Below, one piece after another: positions 1 to 8,173 of a stretch of 32,248 nt of DNA; the first letter of the stretch is position 1; each line of letters starts with the position of its first letter. This DNA is from Hypsibius dujardini. Taxonomy: Eukaryota > Tardigrada > Eutardigrada > Parachela > Hypsibiidae. The notes under the pieces were generated by a model. It did no database searches. It saw nothing but the letters and a program-made list of their open reading frames with translations, and was not told the origin of the DNA. Location of the stretch: the NCBI GenBank assembly GCA_001579985.1, contig LRSR01008237.1, forward strand, positions 1 to 32,248, read 5' to 3'. The position numbers and the translations under genes were made by a program.

Positions 1-135
1 TACTAAATATATGCTTTACATATTACATACATTATTTACATATTTTACATGTTCTTCTTTTTTATTATTATCGAGACATTCTGACTTATTATTTATTATT
101 CAAACAATCTACTATATGTCCATTTTTTAACCTAG

Positions 136-490
136 GTGAAGTCGCAGTTAGTGGCGACGTACGCTCTCTGCGGTTTCTCCAACATTGCCTCTCTGGGCAT
201 CATGATTGGCGGGATGACCGCGATGGCGCCCGGCAGGAAGCGCGAAATTGTCGACGTTGGAATACGATCTCTCATTACCGGATCTCTTTCCTGCTTTTTC
301 GTCGCTTCATTAGCTGGTATGTCGGCATATGATCACTCTCGCAACATCACGAAAAAAACCCCCGTATTCCTTACTGAGTTTCTACTTATAATTGTTTTCG
401 TCTTTAGCGCTTTTAGTTGACACTTCACTGGAAACGTACAACGCAAAGCCGATACTTCTTTCAATGACCGCGACGACCTCCAAAGCTTGA
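136..490 (+). CDS. Concentrative nucleoside transporter (SLC28 family), C-terminal two exons
   Basis: Sodium/proton-coupled nucleoside symporter of the plasma membrane (CNT/SLC28). Only the last two coding exons are in the window: 136-316 and 408-490, joined by a 91-bp intron (CTG|GTATGT ... TTTAG|CGC) in phase 1. The translation begins VKSQLVATYALCGFSN and continues through IGGMTAMAPGRKREI and GIRSLITGSLSCFF. These match the conserved ALCGFxNxxSxGIxxGG and APxR stretches and the last membrane helix of the family. After the splice the frame reads ALLVDTSLETYNAKP and stops at 488-490, giving a short hydrophilic tail, shorter than in human SLC28A3. Upstream exons lie off the left edge. A possible AATAAA signal is at 896-901. 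The family call is secure; the subtype is not. Confidence 0.9.
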
Positions 491-895
491 TCTATTTTAT
501 TGATGGCATCCTTCATCAATTACTAGTGCATATTTTATCTCCCCATGGCTTTCATATTCTTTGTAAATTTGCTTGCCGTGTTTGTGCTTTTTTCGATAAC
601 CATTAAACCATTTTGCTCTACTCGCTTTTTGTATAGTGCTTATGGCTTTTTTGATGTTCACATTTCTCTCTGACTTATTGCTGTCGTTTGAGATGAGGAA
701 ATTTGTTTTCCGTGGCGAGGAATCTGACCTGTTTCTGGCCGCTCATATTTTTTGTCCTATGAAAGAAACATTTTTATTCCCCAATATTTTCAGAATTCCA
801 AAAAAATCAAAACTGGTAACAGAAACGTTTATTGAAAATTTTTTGAAAGTTATCCAGCATTGAATTAATACCGGGATTAAGCATTTTATTTTTGA

Positions 896-901
896 AATAA
901 A
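896..901 (+). terminator. Possible polyadenylation signal for the SLC28-like gene
   Basis: An AATAAA hexamer about 400 bases after the stop codon of the nucleoside transporter. It is the first canonical hexamer noticed on this strand, but the surrounding DNA is very AT-rich, so chance occurrence is likely. Confidence 0.3.
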
Positions 902-1244
902 AATACGACATGTTAATTATTTTTTAAGCTTTTAAGATTTCTAAATTTAATATTTCTTTTTATTTGAAGAATTTAGAAAGAATGTTGAAAAAACAATATA
1001 TATTTTGAGAAGGGCTATATTTTTTTTTGTTTTATTAAAATTTAATTGTTCCTATTAATAATTAATTTTCGGGTTCCCGATCACTTGCGCTACCGGTATA
1101 GTGGAAATTAAACGATCAAGTTACAAGAACTGATGTACACGAACTATGAAATAGATTGTATGTAGAACCAAGAAGTCTTTTTTTTGTTAGAGACACTAGT
1201 CACCCAAAAGCCGATACCAGCCAGTTACGCTGGTAGTTCCACAT

Positions 1245-1300
1245 TTTATTGAAAAACCCACAGAGCTCCGCCCTCTGACCTTTGAAAATTATTTTTTTAT
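1245..1300. repeat. Fragment of the inverted-repeat element family
   Basis: Contains the GAGCTCCGCCCTCTGACC core half followed by an A/T-rich arm, as in the right halves of the better copies at 6570-7230 and 14291-14814. The matching left half is not evident here, so this appears to be a degraded single arm. Confidence 0.4.
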
Positions 1301-1845
1301 TGCCGGTCAATTATAACTTATATTTTCATTGAAGAAGTATTTAGAAATTTTTTTTTTTCAACACCCAAGTCCCACTACTAAAAGTAGTCTTGAATAGAAC
1401 TGAGAAATGGATGGTAAGAAATAGAATGTAAGTAGTAAATGCAAGTAGTAGTTGCCTACGCCTGTGCAAACTGGCGTACAGGGAAAGTGTTATGAGATTC
1501 TTATCAAATTGACCTCCGGAGAATAGCTGAGTCGCCGGTTGATTACAACTCCTGATACGTGAAATGTCGCATTATTATCCGCTTCACCTCGCTTGCGGTT
1601 CCGAGTATAACGCACCGCACCATATAGCGATTCTTTTAATTAACGCAGACTTTATGAGCAATCTTATCACCCAATAAGCCTTATAAACATGCAATTCTTG
1701 TGATCGAATTCCATCTTGCATTGCGTTCCAATTAGAGTGCGCTACTGTATCGCTACAATCCCAGGCTTGGTTCGTTTGTCGAACCATCTCTACTCTTTAT
1801 TATTAAAACTAACTTGTTGGTAACTTCGTCAATAGTTGCCTAAAA

Positions 1846-2763
1846 ATGGGACATTTTATAATGTTTCTTCTGGCTGTTTTCTTGATGTCAAATATTGTTG
1901 TCGTCCCCGCGGAGTCATGGGATACTAACGAGATCATAGGATACCATTTTCACACGTACTTTTTTCAGACAAACAACGCCAGCACTCGGCTGGCCCAAAC
2001 CTTCAGGTAACGAACAATTCATTAATAATTCAACTTTACTTTTAAGTTTAAAAAAACCCTTTATTCAACTTGTTTGTATAAATAACCTATATTTAAGAAT
2101 GCAAATAATGTATACCTAAGTACTAATAAATAAATAAAGAATACCTAAGTAACCCATAAATAATTGATACATGCATTGTATATCTCTGTGTATATGTTCT
2201 ATCGGCATATTGAATACAAGTACGCACTAATAATAATAAAATTATATTTATATATATATATATACTGTACATTTTGTATCCCGTATACAGTGTGAATAAA
2301 AACATCAGTATATAGACTCATATGTAACTCTAAAATAAAGTTTGAAAAAAAACAGTAGCGATATTTCTATCCTTCTAGGCAAGCAATCCAACAGCAAATT
2401 GATGGAGGATTTTTGCGCGGTTGCCGGCTGAACCACTTCAACACCGTCCCGAGGGGACCTCACCCGATCGGTTCCTACGAGACCTGTTGTAATGCCAGCT
2501 CGCTTTCCCGCGCTTCCTCGTGGTTCATGCAGAACCACGGAGACCTCTCAATTCTACTGCACCCGTTGACCCGTTGGGAGATATTAGACCACACTACTCG
2601 GTCTATGTGGCTAGGAAAGTCAATGCCATTGGATCTTAGTGCTTTAAGTGAGGACTTGGGAGACGACCTTGACCACTGCCTCCCCATTCCGGGAGTTGTC
2701 GTTTTGGGTCCAGCACCGAGACCAACCAGACCGACTAACAGCGCCCAGAGATCTCGATGGTGA
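1846..2763 (+). CDS. DOPA 4,5-dioxygenase-like protein with signal peptide
   Basis: Predicted non-haem metal extradiol dioxygenase of the small bacterial/fungal DOPA 4,5-dioxygenase family, which opens the catechol ring of L-DOPA to give the betalamic/muscaflavin precursor. Two exons, 1846-2006 and 2379-2763, with an intron in phase 2 (TTCAG|GTAACG ... TTCTAG|GCAAG), give 181 residues. Residues 1-24 are a typical signal peptide (MFLLAVFLMSNIVVVPA), so the enzyme should be secreted or enter the ER. Family hallmarks follow: IIGYHFHTYFF with H34 and H36, LNHFNTVPRGPHPIGSYE with H73 and H82, and MQNHGDLSILLHPLT with H115, then EILDHT and WLG...PLDLS. Known: genes of this family in tardigrades are regarded as acquired from bacteria. 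Inferred: the intron and signal peptide show it is a resident, domesticated gene. Substrate is not provable from sequence. Confidence 0.88.
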
Positions 2764-2837
2764 AACCTTAATGCTACACGCACCTCTGATCTTGACAACC
2801 GGGTGCACATGCAGTAAAATGTATTTGTACTTCCGCC

Positions 2838-3290
2838 TCGTTTTTTCAAGCATAAAACTTTTATTGGAATTTAGCATAAATGTGCGAAAAATTCATCGAC
2901 TTTGTTCCCTGTAAAAAAAACAATTTCTTGTCGTTTGTAAAACGCATGTGCCTGGTATAATGTCATTACTCAGATATACGTTGTCCGTAAAGTAACATGA
3001 AAAGGACGATCAAAGCGGTTAAAATTAGGTTCGCCTTTGAGGTTCGAAATAGACACATTGCAAGTACTCGGACAAGTATAAAGCTCTTATTGGAATTTGG
3101 CATATAAGTATGCGAAAAAATCATCAAAACCCTTCCCTGTAAAAAAATAAACTCCCTCACGTTTGTAAAATGTATGCAGCCCTGTTATTATTGAGACATT
3201 GTCCGTTCGAAAACTAACATAAAAAGGGCGCTCAAGGCGACTAGAACAAAGTCTGTCTTCACGGTTCGAACTGACGCATTGCAGAAGTCT
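2838..3290 (-). repeat. Two diverged tandem copies (~226 bp) of the Ly6 gene's 3' end
   Basis: On the minus strand, the last coding bases, stop region and 3' UTR of the Ly6 gene (about 3290-3064) are repeated once more immediately downstream (about 3063-2838). Shared landmarks in order are a TTCGAAC block, a hydrophobic-coding stretch, TTTTACAAACG, TTTACAGGGAA, TTTTTCGCA and ATTCCAATAA. The spare copy still has an open frame encoding a hydrophobic tail (LILTALIVLFMLLYG) like that of the real last exon (FVLVALSALFMLVFE). Divergence is substantial, so the duplication is old. Confidence 0.75.
2860..2865 (-). terminator. Likely polyadenylation signal of the Ly6 gene (distal copy)
   Basis: On the minus strand CCAATAAAAG gives a canonical AATAAA in the distal repeat unit. 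The same position in the proximal unit (3086-3091) reads AATAAG, a weak variant, so the main cleavage site may lie downstream of the duplicated unit. Confidence 0.45.
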
Positions 3291-4626
3291 GTTTGACAGC
3301 CACAGTTTGCCGTGGCCGGTACGTAGAGTCCCCGCGAGATGTGATGGTCGATACAACCGCTCCTCGGCGTTTCGAAGGAACTCGGTTCCATCGAGCACGA
3401 ACGAATTGTACTGCCTGCGGGAACAGGAAAAATACAGATAAAACTCTGCTTATCTAAACAGATAAGTACTTCAACGAGTATAACATGTACACATGTATAG
3501 GTATGAGGAACCTGACTAGTGGAACTCGGCCTATATATGTAACGAGCTTTAAGACGGTTCTTTCTTATTCAATAATTAATTTAGAACCAAATGGTGTCAG
3601 CTAAGCATTTGTAGAAACCAGGGGGCGGAGTTATGCGTTTTTTTCGATGAAACGTGGAATTCCGGGCGTAGCTGTCCATTATGGGTTCATAGCCTCGCCC
3701 CCTAATCTCCGAAAAATATTTAACTGATGCCTTGCAATTTAAAATTTAATTTTGAATGCAATGTTGTATAGAAAACTATATAATAAATATGCTGCATAAT
3801 TTAGCATCAATATTGTTATTGTTATTATTCTTATTATTCTTCTTCTTATTATTATTGTTATTATTATTATTATACGGGCATTGCAAAAGTCCAGAAATAG
3901 GATGGAAGACTAAGTTTCCAGATAGATCAACAGACAGCGTGACTTCAATTCGATTAGACCGACCTTTTTTATTGACATGTTTAAAGCAAAATCCGCTGGA
4001 GCAAGTGATGTTCACAGTCTGCGGTCCTACGTGGAAGGGGTCACTGCATCCGTCATCGGTCTTGTCGCAGTAAAAGCAGGTTATTGACGAAGCTGCCGGT
4101 ACCAAGACAAACGAATTTATTATCTATGACAACTTCATATTAAAGATATCATAAATTGCAGAACCCCTTAAGAACTTACGGCTGTTCGTGGCAACGGACC
4201 ACACCTCATTCTGATTGCAGAGATCTGTGTTGCAGTAACAAATTTCCTTCGTGTAGTCCCGGAAGCTGTACTTGACGCAGCCGTTAACGAAGGGCGTGTA
4301 ATGAAACGGCGAGCGGAAACAGTGACGCTCAATAGTGCTTCCTGGAAGCGATACACACTGTGGATTATTCAGCAAAATTTAACATATTAATAATTCTCGG
4401 CCTACGATGAAAGGGTGCGGTGAGAGTACGTACTTGAGCCATTGTTGAACTGGTGTCTGACGCTGGCACACGTCTGGTCCGGCTCACAGCCGGAAAATAT
4501 GTGTTCCTTGTAGAGAGGATCCAGACAGATTGTACCGTCGGCCAGCGAAACGTTTGAACAATCATGGCACTTAAAAGCTTCACCTAAAACAATTGAGAAT
4601 GTGCTGCACTTACTCCGGATCGTCAT
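3188..4626 (-). CDS. Secreted or membrane-anchored protein with two Ly6/uPAR three-finger domains
   Basis: Four exons on the minus strand: 4626-4434, 4341-4180, 4092-3964 and 3414-3188, about 236 residues. All three introns are phase 1 and all joins keep frame. A short signal peptide (MTIRSKCSTFSIVLGEA) is followed by LU domain 1, which starts FKCHDC and ends CYCNTDLCN with ten cysteines. Then come a linker (EVWSVATNSPSS), LU domain 2 (TCFYC to CGCQTDFCN, again ten cysteines) and a hydrophobic C-terminal stretch (FVLVALSALFMLVF). That stretch suggests a GPI-attachment signal, although the final ERTMSQ is polar and a membrane helix is possible. Each domain is split by an intron at the same place, just before an STI(E/R) motif. 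Members act in cell-surface signalling or receptor trafficking; no specific function can be assigned. The start is the least certain part. Confidence 0.85.
3575..3755. repeat. Inverted-repeat element, short copy inside the Ly6 last intron
   Basis: Left core GGGGGCGGAGTTATG and right core CATAGCCTCGCCCCC form the GC-rich inverted pair seen in other copies. Beyond them, AAATGGTGTCAGCTAAG on the left pairs with TAACTGATGCCTTGC on the right. Only the inner part of the family (about 180 bp) is recognisable. It lies in the 549-bp intron between the last two Ly6 exons. Confidence 0.6.
3796..3873. repeat. TTA/TTC-type trinucleotide repeat
   Basis: Imperfect run of TTA, TTG and TTC triplets in the last intron of the Ly6 gene. 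It translates to long Leu/Phe or Asn/Lys runs that are not coding. Confidence 0.85.
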
Positions 4627-6569
4627 GGTGGGATTTGATTTTCAAGACCGATAAGCTGAACTAGTTTTTGCAAATCCAAATCGTGAAAAAATGGAAAAGT
4701 CTACTGTAGCAACGTATAAAAATAATAAACATTTCAGAAACAATAATTCGTGTTTGTAAACTGGGCGGATGAATTTCCGAAAGTGCTGAAGTACATCCTG
4801 TAAAACAGGAATTTTTAAAAATATTATGAATGACACCATCTCTATATACTAAAAATTTAATTTGAAATAAAACAGCCTAGCCATATAGCGGTTATATTTC
4901 AGATGAGTTAGCGTGTGAAGCCACAGTATATTATCGAATCACCAAACCGAAAATGCTCACACGCATCGTTAACGATAATCTTTTAGCTCATCTCCTCACT
5001 TTCAAAACATATTTGGCTAATGCCAGTAAATCAAATTAAATATTGCATGAGATCGTGCAATAAAAGTTTGCTTTGATCAAGGAATTTTTAATGGGAAATG
5101 AGAGCCGTTTATAAGGATCTTAACAATCATTATTTTAAGTTTAAAGGATTTCCTTATTTTCGGCATGCGGTACGTTAGTGAAATTCCGGCCAATCAAAAC
5201 CTACTCGGATTCCTTCCCTTGTGACAAATTCAAAGAAGTGAACAAAGCAATGGAGTACTCAGTACCTGAACCGATCAAACTCATCCCGACGGCAGAAAGC
5301 ATGAAAATCAGTCCACATATTGCCATACCCTCTCCAAATTCCCTGGTCAAAGGACAGTCGCAAGGCTACGTGTGCACTATATTTTATGCAAAAATATGTA
5401 GAGGCTACCGCAAAAGCTGAAGCTTCCAATAAGAAAAATAGACTGAACCGACCCCCAAGGGTTCCAATATACTGCTCTCAACGCTGTCCAGAGGCTTCCG
5501 CAAACGCAGTCAACCTCCGACTATAAAAATGTATTTTGGGCTTACTTCGCAATGGCACTCACCAGCGGAATACATATACATATACATAATTAGGATGAGA
5601 GACACATTTATGATTATTGATTGAGACTGTCAGAGAGTCAAGCACACTAAAATTCCAACCGGCGAGGCAAGGAACTCTCCGCGACGATGGGAGACCCCGC
5701 GTCGGCCGGATTGAAAGTGGCGTCTCGCCACGACATCTTCCAAGTTTATTTTTATTTACTAGTAAGTACCGTTGTGTCGAATGCTTCACAATCCCGACTC
5801 ATAGCTGCTAGGCAGACTTTTTCTGCAATGATGGCGCTGTTTATCCCAATGTGCATGAGTATGGCGAAAGTGTATTTTAGGAATATTATTTTTAATTTTA
5901 TTATTATTATTTATTATTTCAATATTCCTAATTTCTAATTTCTAATTTTTAATTTTAATTCGAGCAATATATAGTATTCATAGTAATGCGGCACATTCTC
6001 AAAATATAAAGAGATATACCATTGAAAGTCGATATTGTTAATTGCCGGAAAAGCACACCTGCAATACCACACAGTGAGTGCACCTTAAATTGCATTTGCA
6101 CAGTATTTCATCGATGGAACGCTGGATAATGTGATAAGTGACTGTGGTTTTAACCGACAAGAGAATGATAATTCAATTTACACTCACGCTTGGTGATTTT
6201 TTTGTTCGCCTGCCCCAGCTCACAGGGCTTTGGAATGCTCTTACTATAAAAACCTGGGAATAAAAATACTGGTGCGCTTACCTCAGTCGCTCTGTTGTGG
6301 CTCGTCCCAATCAGGGAGCAGGAGCTGGTGACCTGATTATGGAGTTGGCGTTATCGGAAATCGGGAAATACAATGATTTCCCTGCAGAGTGCTTTCCACG
6401 CTGCACGCTGTCCTCCAAGTAATAGATTGTTATGCATTGATGTAAACCGTTGGGTGTTGGGGCTGTTAACCGTCCTTCGAACAAATCGACTGAACACGCA
6501 CAGTAAAAGTCGAGCAACCGTTCAGCCGTTCTGACAGTGAATTTGTATCGTAAGATTGGCATCTTGCTG
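4627..6569. other. Long stretch without a recognised gene
   Basis: Lies upstream of the Ly6 gene. Open frames at 5178-5420, 5320-5526 and 5687-5938 (+) and 6311-6562 (-) have no recognisable domain. The best looking is 5687-5938, beginning MGDPASAGLKVASRHD after a GC-richer patch at 5640-5760 and followed by a hydrophobic stretch; it could be a first exon, but no partner exon was found. The patch at 5880-5960 is nearly pure A/T. Confidence 0.4.
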
Positions 6570-7230
6570 ACTTGATACGATTTTTAGAGAGGGAACTCAG
6601 AATGTCTCCGTTTTATATTTTATTAATTGAGCTTTAATTATGATGATTTTCAAAATTAATATCATCGGTCAGGTTATGAAAGATTTTTGTGGCAAAATTT
6701 CCTAGTTGGGAAAACACTGGAAGAGTCCATTTTCCCCGATTTTGACAATACAAGCGTCAGTTTTAGTAAATGGTTATATTTAAAGAATCTTGTTGCTGTC
6801 CTTTTTAAAGTACAATTCAAAATCGATTGGCATCAGCAGAATTTTGTTTGGACGTCAGGGGACGGAGCTACAAGTCATTGTCGAGCCCTACCAGAAACTC
6901 ACAAGTGATATTCCAGAAATGACGCATAGCTCCGCCTCCTGGCATCAAAAAAGATTCTGTTAATGCCAAACGATTTGAAATTAATTTTTAAAAGGGAAAG
7001 TATTAGATTTGTTTAATTTAAAATATTTTGCAAAAATGAAGTCAATGATTTACTGTCAAAATTAGGAAAAATGGAATCTTCCAGGGCTTTCCTCGCTTTG
7101 AAATCCTGCCGAAACTTTTTTTCATATCCTGACCAATTAAAATTAATTTGGAAAATCATAATAATTATGGCTTTATTAAAAAAATAAAACGGAGGCCTTC
7201 AGGGTTTCCCCTCTGAAACTCGATCCAAGT
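6570..7230. repeat. Full-length inverted-repeat (foldback) element
   Basis: A 661-bp palindromic element with no coding capacity. The left end (CTTGATACGATTTTTAGAG) pairs with the reverse complement of the right end (CTTGGATCGAGTTTCAGAG). The pairing continues through CTCCGTTTTAT, a second block (CACTGGAAGAGTCCATTTT / CCCTGGAAGATTCCATTTT), ATTTTGACA, and the GC-rich centre CAGGGGACGGAGCTA / TAGCTCCGCCTCCTG. Each arm is roughly 270-300 bp. It is the best copy of the family in this window. A clear target-site duplication was not found. Confidence 0.8.
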
Positions 7231-8155
7231 GAGCTCGATTCTGCTGTGGTACACTGTGTCGTGGAACGCTTTCTTCGATAAGACCGAATGACGGTTCATT
7301 CAGTGGCTTTTCAAAAAGGAACAGAGGAAAATTCGTTCACCCGTTCTGACTGCGAAGAATCTTGCCGTTGTGTTGGCTGCATTCGACTCCGTTCGCTTTG
7401 GAAAAAACCTCTCATGGAACCGTACCTTCATCGAGTATTATGAAACAAACGGTATGAAGACGAAGATCTGACGAACAGGACAAGTCAACGGAAAGCTCCA
7501 ACTCCACTCTCTTTACAAGCAATCGTTCGCTATCTACGATTCTACAGTATTCGCTTTTTGCAGAAAAAAATATTCTCAGACTTAACCGTTTGGGTTTTTT
7601 TGGCAAAAAAAAGTTGTACTAGTATTTTACATTTTGCAAAAACTGTTTGAAATAGTTCTACAATTTTCTAGCTGAAGAGAAAATAAAAAACATTTGCTTA
7701 GATTTTATTTACGCTACCGAACAAACAGCGAAAGAACGGCAGCCGGGCGTTTGAATTGTGTTTCGTTGTGTTTTGTTTAGTTTTCGCCTCGGGACGCGAT
7801 GATTGCGAGACTCACCTCGAGGCGGTCCAGTCAGAACGCGGTCTGACAGACATGTTCATACCATGCATGAGTACACACAGACATAGCTAAAAAGATGTGT
7901 GGTGAAACGAAGAAGAAGATCTTCAACCTGTTCGGCACCTCCGGGCGGTAATAGTAGACGCTTGAAGCACCCAAAAAAATTAGAAAGAAAAAAGACACAC
8001 GCTGAACAGTACATGGGGCCGTGTGAAGGTAGGCTGTTACAGCACATGCGGCGTAAAACGGGAGCTGTTATTTTTGCTATATAAAAAAATTTGACATTCA
8101 TCATATATTATGATTTCTATTAGAATTCCAGATCTATTGACAGCTTTCTATCTAG
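7231..8155. other. Upstream region of the SLC18B1-like gene
   Basis: No confident gene. A short frame at about 7298-7470 (+) reads SPVLTAKNLAVVLAAFDSVR and stops; it is not recognised. The GC-richer part at 7730-8080 is a plausible promoter and 5' UTR region for the transporter that starts at 8174. A good splice acceptor (TTCTATCTAG) ends at 8155, so part of this region is probably a 5' UTR intron. Confidence 0.4.
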
Positions 8156-8173
8156 TTGTCTGAAAATATTATT

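Larger units (their letters stand above)
491..1845. other. Intergenic, no gene seen
   Basis: AT-rich DNA between the nucleoside transporter and the dioxygenase gene. It holds the presumed 3' UTR of the former (AATAAA at 896-901) and the presumed promoter of the latter. Short open frames at 636-863 (+) and 1584-1787 (-) resemble no family and lack splice or codon support. One diverged arm of the inverted-repeat family lies near 1245-1300. Confidence 0.6.

Noticed and set aside
2305-2849. Open frames overlapping the dioxygenase exon on the opposite strand
   Set aside because: Shadows of a well-supported coding exon.
4577-4608. A GTAAGT...TTTTAG pair near the start of the Ly6 gene that would make a 30-bp intron
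   Set aside because: Too short for a spliceosomal intron, and reading through gives a plausible signal peptide.
5178-5526. Two overlapping plus-strand open frames with Ala/Glu/Lys-rich translation
   Set aside because: No homology recognised, no splice partners; a minus-strand reading is equally open over part of the region.
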